This document shows positions 24,244-32,067 of a stretch of 44,727 nt of DNA, in pieces (positions within the stretch are counted from its first letter, which is position 1; each line of letters starts with the position of its first letter). Source of the stretch: an uncultured Clostridium sp. (GTDB lineage Bacteria; Bacillota; Clostridia; Oscillospirales; Acutalibacteraceae); NCBI GenBank assembly GCA_958422185.1, contig CATZNW010000022.1, positions 1 through 44,727 on the forward strand, given 5' to 3'. The notes under the pieces were generated by a model. The model saw only the letters and a list, made by a program, of their open reading frames with translations. It had not been told where the DNA came from and ran no database searches. The translations under genes and the position numbers were made by a program.

Positions 24244-24704
24244 GCGTGGTTACCTCGTTTAAAAATTCTTTTGATTTTGTTTACAGCCCGCCTGGCAAAG
24301 CAATATGCCGGCCTCACAGGCAAAAGAGCAACCCAGATCCTTGAATACGCTTTATACGCAACATTTGTTTCAAGATCGATATATTTTTTCCCGTTTTTAT
24401 AAAATCCCCTTAAAACCCCAATGATCATATCATCCGTAACATACTCTTTTCGGATCAAGTTATCGCCTACTATGACGTAATGATCGCCGCACACTTTTAT
24501 AACGCGGTGCATTATGTATTTTCCGCCGCATAAATACACCGGTATATCGTATTTTTTCAGGCGCCCCTGCGGTCTGACGACAATAATGGTGTCCTTTTTA
24601 TGGTGTATTAAAGGTTCCATTGAAGTTCCGCTGGTAAGTCCAGTATAGATACCGTTTTCCTCAACCGCCTCTTTTATGGTTTTTAAATTTTCATTTTCAG
24701 ACAA
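24240..24704 (-). CDS. S24/S26 family serine peptidase (signal-peptidase-like)
   Basis: A 154-residue protein with GTSMEPL (S28 as nucleophile) and MHRVIKV plus VGDN, the arrangement seen in the Ser-His type (SipW/archaeal-like) rather than the Ser-Lys type of bacterial signal peptidases. No N-terminal membrane anchor is visible; the C-terminal region is basic and mildly hydrophobic. It probably processes a peptide or protein handled by the adjacent ABC exporter, but no substrate is visible. The start is TTG at 24704, chosen because GGAGGT lies 6 nt upstream. It is the first gene of its operon. Confidence 0.8.
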   Translation of the reverse strand: MSENENLKTIKEAVEENGIYTGLTSGTSMEPLIHHKKDTIIVVRPQGRLKKYDIPVYLCGGKYIMHRVIKVCGDHYVIVGDNLIRKEYVTDDMIIGVLRGFYKNGKKYIDLETNVAYKAYSRIWVALLPVRPAYCFARRAVNKIKRIFKRGNHA

Positions 24705-24741
24705 AACAAGACCTCCGAACAAATGAAAATATTCTTTTCTA

Positions 24742-24770
24742 AGTATAACATATTAAATATTTATATGCAA
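24742..24770 (-). promoter_or_regulatory. Promoter of the peptidase-exporter-GH2-cyclophilin operon
   Basis: On the minus strand TTGCAT, 17 bp, TATACT. The transcript would begin about 30 nt before the TTG start at 24704. Confidence 0.65.
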
Positions 24771-24772
24771 AC

Positions 24773-24803
24773 AAAAAAAGCCGCCGGCAAAGGCAGCTTT
24801 TTA
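24773..24803 (-). terminator. Intrinsic terminator after the ilv-leu operon
   Basis: AAAGCTGCC and GGCGGCTTT (one T-G wobble) form a 9-bp stem with a 6-nt loop and on the minus strand a run of seven or more T. It follows the 144-residue hypothetical gene. Confidence 0.85.
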
Positions 24804-24810
24804 TATGCGT

Positions 24811-25245
24811 TCAGCATGCATCGGCTTTTCTTAGCTCTCCGCTGAGTTCATAGCTTATATTGTTTTCTTTACACCATTCAATAAGCCTGTTCATTATAAA
24901 TTTATTTCCGAATTCGTTGAGACCTTCCTTAAGCTCGGGATAAGCGTTAAAATACTTCCAGAAAGTTTCAATAAAATCGTCTGAATGAACCTTTTGAAGT
25001 ATTCCGTTAAGCTTAACGGATCCGCGCTGTTTTACAAAAGCGCGCATAATCTCCTCATTGCTGACTGAAAGAAACGGTATCAGGCCCAGAGAGACATAAT
25101 ATGCCGTCTGGCCGACATCATCCGGCTTATCCAGATCATCGAGCTCAGAAATGTTTTTAATCGTGTAATCGCCGTAGGAAAACCAATATTCAGACGATCC
25201 CCCGCCGCATTTTTGAAGCAATTCGTCATCAATTACAAGTGTCAT
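24811..25245 (-). CDS. Hypothetical protein, 144 residues
   Basis: I do not recognise this family. The protein is acidic, lacks a signal peptide and membrane helices, and seems mostly helical in its C-terminal two thirds (SNEEIMRAFVKQRG, then FWKYFNAYPELKEGLNEFGN). The N-terminal part has a GGGSSEYWFSYGDYTI segment. It starts 18 bp after leuD and ends at the operon terminator, so it is probably the last gene of the ilv-leu transcript. The ribosome binding site is weak: GGGAG lies 12 nt before the ATG. Codon use resembles the neighbours, so it is very likely a real gene. Confidence 0.75.
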   Translation of the reverse strand: MTLVIDDELLQKCGGGSSEYWFSYGDYTIKNISELDDLDKPDDVGQTAYYVSLGLIPFLSVSNEEIMRAFVKQRGSVKLNGILQKVHSDDFIETFWKYFNAYPELKEGLNEFGNKFIMNRLIEWCKENNISYELSGELRKADAC

Positions 25246-25263
25246 GCCGTTAAAAACTCCCGA

Positions 25264-25746
25264 TCAACCGATAGAATTAAGCAAACCGCCCTTGGCGATT
25301 ATGTTCTGAATAAAATCCGGAAACGGCTGCGCCTGAAACGTTTTTCCGAGAGTAACGTCTGTAATAACGCCCGTATTGAAATCCACTTCAACCGTATCGC
25401 CGTTTTGGATCTCCTTTGAAGCCTCGTCACATTCAAGGATAGCAAGGCCAATATTGATGGCATTTCTGTAAAAAATGCGGGCGAAAGTGGAGGCGATCAC
25501 ACAGGAGACACCGCTTGCCTTAATGGCGATCGGGGCGTGCTCTCTTGAAGAACCGCAGCCGAAATTTGCGCCTGCAACCATGATATCTCCCGGCTTAACA
25601 TGGTTTACAAAATCTTTGTCAATATCTTCCATACAGTGGGAAGCCAGCCACGCATCATCGCTCTTATTGAGGTAACGCGCGGGAATAATAACATCTGTAT
25701 CCACGTTATCGCCGAATTTATGAACAGTGCCTTTAGCTTTATCCAT
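25264..25746 (-). CDS. leuD: 3-isopropylmalate dehydratase, small subunit
   Basis: LeuD is the swivel-domain subunit that works with LeuC to isomerise 2- to 3-isopropylmalate in leucine synthesis. The 160-residue protein is of the short (archaeal/clostridial) type, with FGDNVDTDVIIPARYL near the start and the substrate-binding GCGSSREHAP motif. AAGGAGG lies 8 nt before the ATG at 25746; a GTG one codon earlier is also possible. It begins 13 bp after leuC. Confidence 0.96.
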   Translation of the reverse strand: MDKAKGTVHKFGDNVDTDVIIPARYLNKSDDAWLASHCMEDIDKDFVNHVKPGDIMVAGANFGCGSSREHAPIAIKASGVSCVIASTFARIFYRNAINIGLAILECDEASKEIQNGDTVEVDFNTGVITDVTLGKTFQAQPFPDFIQNIIAKGGLLNSIG

Positions 25747-25759
25747 CACGAAATCCTCC

Positions 25760-27019
25760 TTAAATCTTTGCAGGGTCTGCTATAAAACCTGCCACAGCTG
25801 ATGCTGCCGCTACTGCAGGAGAAGCAAGATATACTTCCGATTCGGTATGCCCCATTCTGCCTACAAAGTTTCTGTTTGAAGTGGAAACGGCTCTTTCGCC
25901 CTTTGCAAGTATACCCATATGACCGCCGAGACACGGACCGCATGTTGGCGTTGAAACAACAGCTCCGGACTCAATGAAGATCTCCGTAAGACCCTCTTTA
26001 ATACAGTCAAGATAGATCTGCTGAGTTGCGGGAATAACGATCACGCGGACACCGTCTGCAACCTTTTTACCCTTGAGGATAGACGCCGCCGTACGCATAT
26101 CTTCCATCCTGCCGTTCGTACACGATCCGATAACCACCTGATCAATCCTGATCTCGGGAACCTCATCAATGGTTTTTGTGTTTTCCGGAAGATGCGGAAA
26201 AGCAACCGTAGGACGAAGTGTGCTGAGGTCAACGGTGATTGTGCTTTCATATTCTGCGTCTTCATCCGCCTCATAGATCTTATACAGCCGCTCGGATCTG
26301 CCTTCCACATAGGCAAGCGTAACATCATCAACAGGGAAAATACCGTTTTTGGCGCCGCACTCAATAGCCATATTGGAAATCGTAAGGCGGTCGTCCATAG
26401 AAAGATTTTTAATGCCGTCGCCCGTAAATTCAAGGCTCTTGTAAAGCGCCCCGTCAACGCCGATCCTGCCGATGATATGAAGAATAACGTCTTTACCGCA
26501 GATATATTCGGGTTTCTCGCCTGTTATTACAACTTTTATTGCGGAAGGCACTTTGAACCAAGCCATACCGGTTATCATACCCGCCGCCATATCGGTTGAC
26601 CCCACGCCTGTTGAGAAAGCGCCGAGCGCGCCGTATGTGCAGGTATGGCTGTCCGCACCGATAATACAGTCTCCGCAGGTAACGATCCCCTGCTCCGGCA
26701 AGAGCGCGTGCTCAATTCCCATCTTGCCCACGTCATAATAATGAAGTATACCGTGGCGCGAAGCAAACTCCCTTACCTGTTTGCAGTTCTGGGCGGACTG
26801 GATATCCTTGTTGGGGGTAAAATGATCCATAACAAGGGAGATTCTTGTTTTATCAAATATTTTATCCTTGCCGAACTTCTCCATAACGTTTATTGCTACG
26901 GGTGAAGTTACGTCATTTCCGAGCACCATATCCAGTTTCGCGTTGATAAGCTGACCGGCAACAACGCTTTCAAGCCCGGCGTGGTCCGCAAGGATCTTTT
27001 GAGTCATTGTCATTCCCAT
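25760..27019 (-). CDS. leuC: 3-isopropylmalate dehydratase, large subunit
   Basis: The aconitase-family catalytic subunit of isopropylmalate isomerase, 419 residues. The [4Fe-4S] ligands are C300 (GSCTNG), C360 and C363 (TCGPCLGGH). SHTCTYGALGAFSTGVGSTD marks the substrate-binding region. I chose the ATG at 27019 because AGGTGAT lies about 5 nt upstream; a GTG three codons earlier overlaps that site. leuA and leuB are not in the window, so the rest of the leucine pathway must lie elsewhere. Confidence 0.96.
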   Translation of the reverse strand: MGMTMTQKILADHAGLESVVAGQLINAKLDMVLGNDVTSPVAINVMEKFGKDKIFDKTRISLVMDHFTPNKDIQSAQNCKQVREFASRHGILHYYDVGKMGIEHALLPEQGIVTCGDCIIGADSHTCTYGALGAFSTGVGSTDMAAGMITGMAWFKVPSAIKVVITGEKPEYICGKDVILHIIGRIGVDGALYKSLEFTGDGIKNLSMDDRLTISNMAIECGAKNGIFPVDDVTLAYVEGRSERLYKIYEADEDAEYESTITVDLSTLRPTVAFPHLPENTKTIDEVPEIRIDQVVIGSCTNGRMEDMRTAASILKGKKVADGVRVIVIPATQQIYLDCIKEGLTEIFIESGAVVSTPTCGPCLGGHMGILAKGERAVSTSNRNFVGRMGHTESEVYLASPAVAAASAVAGFIADPAKI

Positions 27020-27083
27020 TTGTATCACCTAATATAAAATAGTTTATTCCCGCGCAGCGGGGAAAAAGAAAATACCGGTTTGA

Positions 27084-27590
27084 TCAAAGATCTTCTGAAA
27101 AAGACTCTGAACCCCTTTCGAGGGAGGTCTCACCCGTTCTTGCCATTTCTATAATACCGAAATCCGAAATAGCGCCGATAAATTCATCGATCGTATCCGG
27201 TCTGCCGGTAAGTTCAAGAGTGAAACTCTCCAACGTAACGTCTACAATTCTTGCACCGTATTTTCTGTTGATCTCAAGAAGGGCATTCTTCTTTTCAATC
27301 CCCTTGGCTCTGACTTTTATGAGCAGAAGCTCTGACGAAACCGAATTCTTGTCGGTTAAGAGCTCTACTTTTTTAACGATCTCAAGCTTTAGCAGCTGCA
27401 TTTCTATCTGGCGGGCCATATCCGGATCCGCCTCTGAAACAACGGTCATTCTGGAAAAAGCGGGATCTTCCGTTTCACTTACAGTAAGAGAATTGATATT
27501 ATAGCCTCTTCTGCTGAAAAGGCTTGCAACACGCTGCAAAACACCGCTCTGATTATCTACCAAAACGGAAAAAGTAAGTTTTTCAGTCAT
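27084..27590 (-). CDS. ilvN: Acetolactate synthase, small (regulatory) subunit
   Basis: The ACT-domain subunit that gives acetolactate synthase its valine sensitivity and raises its activity. At 168 residues it has the normal two-domain length: an N-terminal ACT domain (SVLVDNQSGVLQRVASLFSRR, then NINSLTVSETED) and a C-terminal domain from about residue 85. It begins 16 bp after ilvB. A short GC-rich hairpin lies between it and leuC (about 27050-27063), which might tune downstream expression. Confidence 0.96.
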   Translation of the reverse strand: MTEKLTFSVLVDNQSGVLQRVASLFSRRGYNINSLTVSETEDPAFSRMTVVSEADPDMARQIEMQLLKLEIVKKVELLTDKNSVSSELLLIKVRAKGIEKKNALLEINRKYGARIVDVTLESFTLELTGRPDTIDEFIGAISDFGIIEMARTGETSLERGSESFSEDL

Positions 27591-27606
27591 ATCAGCAACC
27601 TCCCCA

Positions 27607-29271
27607 TCAATTAAATTTCATAATGATATCGTCTGACGAACCGCCGGGCGGAATCATAGGAAGCACATTTGAATCAGGAGATATACGGCAGTCAACAAGA
27701 ACAGGGCCCTGATACGCAAGTGCTTCTTTGACTACGCTTTCGATCTGCTCATTATTATCAAGACGCAAACCTTTTATACCGAACGCCTCCGCTACCTTGA
27801 CGAAATCCGTTTTTCTGTTTGGGTCAGTATCCGCAAAGCGGTTGCCGTAAAACAGTTTCTGCCACTGGCGAACCATTCCGAGCACTTTATTATTCATGAT
27901 AAACATAACGACCGGAATATTATAGGATGCCATTGTTGCCAGCTCGTTAAGATTCATATGGAAACCGCCGTCACCGGCAAAAAGAACAATTTTCTTGTCC
28001 GGGCAGCCAAAGGCAGCGCCCATAGCCGCGCCCATTGAATAGCCCATGGTACCGAGTCCGCCGCTGGTAAGCATGGTACGCGGCTGACGGAATTTATAAA
28101 ACTGAGCAGCCCACAGCTGATGCTGGCCTACATCGGTAACAACAATGGTATCATCAGGGGTATTCTCATCAACAAACTCAATCAGTTTCTGCGGATTAAC
28201 ATAATCCTCTATCTGATTCTGAACGAACGGACGTTTCCAACCGTTGATCTCCGTTTTCCACTCAGAATGGTCACACTTATCAAGCGCCTTTGTAAGAAGC
28301 GGAAGCACCTCTTTGAGATCGCCTCTTAAATGGCAGTCGGAATAAACGTTTTTGTCCATTTCAGCCGGGTCTATATCTATATGTACAACATCCGCCTTAG
28401 GAGCAAACTTGAGCCTGTTCCCTGCAACCCTGTCCGAAAATCTTGCTCCGCATGCAATCAGAACATCACACTGGGCCGCTGCCTTATTCGATTCAAACCT
28501 GCCGTGCATACCTATAAGACCAACGTAAAGCTCATGACCGTGGTCAAAAGCGCCGAGACCCATAAGTGAGGAAACGACCGGACAGTCAAGTTTTTCCGCA
28601 AATTCTCTTATCTCCTTGCTGCTGTCTGAAGAAATTGCACCGCCGCCAAGATAAATAAGCGGTTTCTTGCAGTTTTTAAGAAGTTCAACCGCACGCTCTA
28701 TACACTCATTCTTAGGGTGAACCGTTTCATCTGGCTGCTGCTTGGGAACGGGATAATATTCGCACTTTGCAGAAGTGATGTCCTTTGGTATATCGACGAG
28801 TACAGGACCCTTCCTGCCGCTGATGGCGATCCGGAACGCACTTCTGATCGTATCTGCAAGTTCCTCAACGCTGCGAACCATAAAATTATGCTTGGTAATA
28901 GGCATTGTGATCCCCTTGATATCGACCTCCTGAAATGAATCTCTGCCGATCATGGAGGTACCGACATTACAGGTGATCGCTACCATAGGAATGGAATCCA
29001 TGTAAGCGGTTGCAATTCCTGTTACAAGGTTTGTTGAGCCCGGACCGGAAGTAGCAAAACAAACACCGACCTTTCCGGTTGCCCTTGCATACCCGTCTGC
29101 CGCATGGGAAGCGCCCTGTTCATGTGCGGTGAGGATATGCTTAAACGTATCGCCGTATTTATATAATTCATCGAAAATATTAAGAATCGTGCCTCCGGGA
29201 TAGCCGAAAACAGTATCCACGCCCTGTTCTTTCAAAACTTCCAGAACGATCTGCGAGCCGTTTAATTCCAT
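27607..29271 (-). CDS. ilvB: Acetolactate synthase, large (catalytic) subunit
   Basis: IlvB condenses two pyruvates, or pyruvate and 2-oxobutyrate, using thiamine diphosphate, FAD and Mg2+, the first shared step of valine, leucine and isoleucine synthesis. The 554-residue protein has the catalytic glutamate E51 in AHEQGASH, the FAD/substrate region GRDSFQEVDI, and the ThDP motif starting GDGGFHMNLNELAT and ending IMNN. Together with IlvN next door it is the biosynthetic, not the catabolic, type. It is the first gene of the ilvB-ilvN-leuC-leuD operon, with a GGAGGG site before the ATG. Confidence 0.96.
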   Translation of the reverse strand: MELNGSQIVLEVLKEQGVDTVFGYPGGTILNIFDELYKYGDTFKHILTAHEQGASHAADGYARATGKVGVCFATSGPGSTNLVTGIATAYMDSIPMVAITCNVGTSMIGRDSFQEVDIKGITMPITKHNFMVRSVEELADTIRSAFRIAISGRKGPVLVDIPKDITSAKCEYYPVPKQQPDETVHPKNECIERAVELLKNCKKPLIYLGGGAISSDSSKEIREFAEKLDCPVVSSLMGLGAFDHGHELYVGLIGMHGRFESNKAAAQCDVLIACGARFSDRVAGNRLKFAPKADVVHIDIDPAEMDKNVYSDCHLRGDLKEVLPLLTKALDKCDHSEWKTEINGWKRPFVQNQIEDYVNPQKLIEFVDENTPDDTIVVTDVGQHQLWAAQFYKFRQPRTMLTSGGLGTMGYSMGAAMGAAFGCPDKKIVLFAGDGGFHMNLNELATMASYNIPVVMFIMNNKVLGMVRQWQKLFYGNRFADTDPNRKTDFVKVAEAFGIKGLRLDNNEQIESVVKEALAYQGPVLVDCRISPDSNVLPMIPPGGSSDDIIMKFN

Positions 29272-29312
29272 TACAATCCCTCCGTTATACTAATCAAAAA
29301 ATATTTATAGAT

Positions 29313-29341
29313 ATTTTAGTATTTTTATGCTGTAAAGTCAA
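29313..29341 (-). promoter_or_regulatory. Promoter of the ilv-leu operon
   Basis: On the minus strand TTGACT, 17 bp, TAAAAT. Transcription would begin near 29306, only about 35 nt before the ilvB start, leaving no space for a T-box or leader-peptide attenuator. Confidence 0.75.
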
Positions 29342-29417
29342 GGACATATTTTTGCCTGACTGCGCCGCGCGGAAATCAGCGAAAAAAGCGAAATATGCAT
29401 TGCAGATCAATTAAGCC

Positions 29418-29446
29418 TTGCCAAATCTTTTCGCGTGTTATATACT
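29418..29446 (+). promoter_or_regulatory. ychF promoter
   Basis: TTGCCA, a 17-bp spacer and TATACT, about 40 bp before the ychF start. Confidence 0.7.
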
Positions 29447-29488
29447 ATATCATGATTTAAATTCAGTTAACTTTAAGGAGTTTTTAAT

Positions 29489-30583
29489 ATGAAATTAGGA
29501 ATCGTGGGACTTCCGAATGTAGGAAAGAGCACACTTTTCAACGCAATAACAAACGCGGGCGCACAGAGCGCCAACTACCCTTTCTGCACAATAGAACCGA
29601 ATGTGGGAATGGTAAGCGTGCCTGATGAAAGGCTTGACAAACTTGCGGAAATGTATGAACCGGACAAGTTTACACCTGCGTCCATTGAATTTGTTGACAT
29701 AGCGGGACTGGTGAAAGGCGCGAGCAAGGGCGAAGGACTCGGAAATAAATTTTTGAGCCATATACGCGAAGTTGACGCCGTAATACACGTTGTGCGCTGC
29801 TTTGAGAACGATGATATCATCCACGTTGACGGCAGCATAGACCCAAAAAGGGACATAGAAACGATCAATCTTGAACTGATTCTTTCCGACCTTGACATAC
29901 TTAACCGCAGGATCGACAGCAGAAAGAAAGCGATGAAAGGCGACAAGACCATTGCGCCGGAAGTGGAATTCCTTGAAAGACTTTACAGTGAAATGGAAGG
30001 CGGAAAAACAGCAAGAAGCTGCGAGATATCCGACGACGAACAGGAATATCTTAAAGAAGTCTCACTGCTTACGATCAAGCCTGTAATCTACGCATGCAAC
30101 ATGAGCGACGAGGATTTTGAAAACGGAATCGAAGGGAATAAAAATTACATTACGGTTAAAGCGATAGCTGCAGAAGAAGGCGCGGAAACCCTTGCCATTT
30201 GCGCGGAAACAGAAGCAGAGATCGCCACCATGGACGAAGAGGACAAAAAAATGTTTCTTGCCGATCTTGGGCTTGAAAACAGCGGACTGGACAGACTGAT
30301 CCAGAAAAGCTACAGCCTTCTGGGCCTGATTTCTTTCCTGACGGCAGGAAAAAAGGAAGTGCGCGCCTGGACTATAAAAAAAGGGACGAAAGCGCCGCAG
30401 GCAGCCGGAAAGATACACAGCGATTTTGAGCGCGGATTTATAAGGGCGGAGATCGTTTCATTTGACGACCTGATGGCAAACGGATCCATGAACGCCTGTA
30501 AGGAGAAAGGACTGATCCGCAGCGAGGGCAAGGACTACGTTATGCAGGACGGGGACATAGTTGAATTTCGTTTCAATGTGTAA
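29489..30583 (+). CDS. ychF: Redox-regulated ATPase YchF
   Basis: YchF is an Obg-family P-loop protein that prefers ATP to GTP and binds ribosomes; it influences translation and stress responses. The 364-residue length is exact for the family. The G1 loop is GLPNVGKST (residues 7-15), the G3 region DIAGLVKGASKGEGLG, and NMSDED replaces the NKxD specificity motif of true GTPases. A coiled-coil insert lies around residues 120-190, and the C-terminal TGS domain ends with MQDGDIVEFRFNV. AAGGAG precedes the ATG. Confidence 0.97.
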   Translation: MKLGIVGLPNVGKSTLFNAITNAGAQSANYPFCTIEPNVGMVSVPDERLDKLAEMYEPDKFTPASIEFVDIAGLVKGASKGEGLGNKFLSHIREVDAVIHVVRCFENDDIIHVDGSIDPKRDIETINLELILSDLDILNRRIDSRKKAMKGDKTIAPEVEFLERLYSEMEGGKTARSCEISDDEQEYLKEVSLLTIKPVIYACNMSDEDFENGIEGNKNYITVKAIAAEEGAETLAICAETEAEIATMDEEDKKMFLADLGLENSGLDRLIQKSYSLLGLISFLTAGKKEVRAWTIKKGTKAPQAAGKIHSDFERGFIRAEIVSFDDLMANGSMNACKEKGLIRSEGKDYVMQDGDIVEFRFNV

Positions 30584-30622
30584 TTACACAGGAGGCAGAA
30601 GGAAGTATCCAGATCTGTCTGC

Positions 30623-30651
30623 TTGACATTATTAACAGATTGTTATATTAT
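30623..30651 (+). promoter_or_regulatory. Promoter of the SigH-like sigma factor gene
   Basis: TTGACA, a 17-bp spacer and TATTAT. The leader would be about 20 nt. No clear terminator separates it from ychF. Confidence 0.75.
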
Positions 30652-30676
30652 ATATTTAGGTAGGCTGGAGGATATT

Positions 30677-31249
30677 ATGGAAAGATTTAGTAATTTAAGC
30701 GAATCGGATATTCTTTTGCTTGCCAAAGAAGGAGATACTGAAGCGGCAGACTTCATTATCAAAAAATACAAGTATATAGCGGTTAAGACGGCATCCGGAT
30801 GGACAAACGCCGCGATTGAGCCGGAAGACCTTATGCAGGAAGGCATGATAGGGCTGCTTGCGGCAATCAAATCGTTTGATCCGAAAAAAGGCATTTCGTT
30901 TCTGTCCTATGCATATACCTGTGTGTACAACTCCATACAAACGGCGCTTCGCAAAGTGAACAGGCAAAAGGATATTCCTAAAAATGATGTTGTTCCGTTT
31001 GAAAAGGAATTTGTTGACGGGAAAATAAATTCCTTAAGCGCCGAAGATTCTTTCCTTGCCGGGGAAAGCGTATCATTGTTATTACAGCAGCTTGATAAAA
31101 GCCTCTCAAAATTGGAAAACGGCGTGTTGAGATTGTTTTTGGTTGGTTGCAGTTACAACGAGATCGCTCTGAAGCTTAATAAAAGCCCAAAAGCGATTGA
31201 TAATGCTTTACAGCGTATAAGAAAGAAACTTAGAGAAGTTTCCTTCTGA
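30677..31249 (+). CDS. Sigma-70 family RNA polymerase sigma factor, SigH-like
   Basis: A 190-residue sigma factor with region 2 (EPEDLMQEGMIGLLAAIKSF, then a helix with Tyr-Ala-Tyr) and region 4 (GCSYNEIALKLNKSPKAIDN), and little region 3. The layout and the ending AIDNALQRIRKKL resemble SigH (Spo0H), but the region after the -10-binding helix differs from typical SigH, so it may be a paralogue. The ATG at 30677 follows TGGAGGA; an apparent longer frame begins inside the promoter. It lies just upstream of a zinc-ribbon gene and might be co-transcribed with it. Confidence 0.85.
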   Translation: MERFSNLSESDILLLAKEGDTEAADFIIKKYKYIAVKTASGWTNAAIEPEDLMQEGMIGLLAAIKSFDPKKGISFLSYAYTCVYNSIQTALRKVNRQKDIPKNDVVPFEKEFVDGKINSLSAEDSFLAGESVSLLLQQLDKSLSKLENGVLRLFLVGCSYNEIALKLNKSPKAIDNALQRIRKKLREVSF

Positions 31250-31304
31250 TTCAACTCCCGTATCGCCGCAAAACGGCAAATCTATTTTTAGAGAGGTAAA
31301 AATT

Positions 31305-31589
31305 ATGTATGAAGACAAAACTTTAGTTTGCAAAGACTGCGGCAAAGAATTTGTTTTTACTGCGGGCGAGCAGGAATTCTATGCTGAAAAAGGATTTGAG
31401 AACGAACCCGTAAGATGCAAAGACTGCAGGGCCGCAAAAAAAGCGGCAATCAAAGCATCCCGCGTTATGCACGACGCTGTTTGCGCCAGCTGCGGCGCTG
31501 AATGCAAGGTTCCTTTTGAGCCAAGGGATGACCGCCCGGTTTACTGTAGCGAATGCTATGCAAAGCTTCAGGAAAACGGTACGCTTTAA
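31305..31589 (+). CDS. Double zinc-ribbon protein
   Basis: A 94-residue protein with two CxxC...CxxC units: C9/C12 with C38/C41 (probable zinc-ribbon domain, VCKDCGKEFVF) and C60/C63 with C81/C84. Such small clostridial proteins are thought to bind zinc and possibly nucleic acid, but their role is not established. A strong GAGAGGT site lies upstream. It follows the sigma factor gene by 55 bp, with a small GCCG/CGGC hairpin in the gap, and is closed by a strong terminator. Confidence 0.88.
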   Translation: MYEDKTLVCKDCGKEFVFTAGEQEFYAEKGFENEPVRCKDCRAAKKAAIKASRVMHDAVCASCGAECKVPFEPRDDRPVYCSECYAKLQENGTL

Positions 31590-31616
31590 ATCAGATTGAA
31601 ATAAGCCGATTAAATT

Positions 31617-31662
31617 GCAAAAGGTTTCCGAAAAATATCGGAAACCTTTTGCTTTTTTATTT
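31617..31662. terminator. Bidirectional terminator between zinc-ribbon gene and pyrI
   Basis: GCAAAAGGTTTCCGA pairs perfectly with TCGGAAACCTTTTGC, a 15-bp stem with a 6-nt loop; TTTTTTATTT follows on the plus strand. It overlaps the pyrI stop by a few bases and could serve the pyr operon in reverse. Confidence 0.9.
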
Positions 31663-32067
31663 AATTTTTGTTTCGCAGTAAACACAGCGGTAGGTTCCTT
31701 TATCGTCCGTTAGCGCAAACTCGTAATTCACGCCCTCCTCAACATTGGATATACAGCGGGGATTTGGACATTTGGCCACATTCACGATACGCTTCGGAGG
31801 GGTCAGGCTTTTTTTGCCGGCAACGCCGTTTCTGATTATATTTACGGTAATATTTTTATCTATGAAAGCAAGCACGTCAAGATCAAGATCGATCAGTTCG
31901 TTAACTTTTATAATGTCTTTTACGCCGAGTTTCTCACTCTTTGCATTCTGAATAATGGCGACCTGGCATTTCTGGTCCGCAAGGCCAAGGGCCTTATATA
32001 CTTTCATGCCGTACCCGGCAGAGATATGATCCAAAACATAGCCGTTTTCGATTTTATCTATCTTCAT
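31657..32067 (-). CDS. pyrI: Aspartate carbamoyltransferase regulatory subunit
   Basis: PyrI binds CTP/ATP and the catalytic PyrB trimers to form the allosteric ATCase. The 136-residue length is slightly short but contains the nucleotide-binding N-terminal domain and the zinc domain with C100, C105, C128 and C131 (CPNPRC and CVYC). Its ATG overlaps the pyrB stop by 4 bp. Presence of pyrI, absent from Bacillus, fits many Clostridia. It is the last gene of the pyr operon. Confidence 0.96.
   Translation of the reverse strand: MKIDKIENGYVLDHISAGYGMKVYKALGLADQKCQVAIIQNAKSEKLGVKDIIKVNELIDLDLDVLAFIDKNITVNIIRNGVAGKKSLTPPKRIVNVAKCPNPRCISNVEEGVNYEFALTDDKGTYRCVYCETKIK

Noticed and set aside
24240..24810. 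RiPP or bacteriocin locus around the S24/S26 peptidase and exporter
   Set aside because: No short precursor gene with a leader (for example a Gly-Gly site), no PqqD-like or modification enzyme, and the exporter lacks a C39 peptidase domain.
27040..27075. Terminator between ilvN and leuC
   Set aside because: The CCCGC/GCGGG hairpin is only 5 bp with a 3-nt loop and has no proper T run, so it would at most weakly affect read-through.
31250..31304. Terminator between the sigma factor gene and the zinc-ribbon gene
   Set aside because: GCCG/CGGC is only a 4-bp stem and the T-rich stretch after it is interrupted; it is too weak to call.
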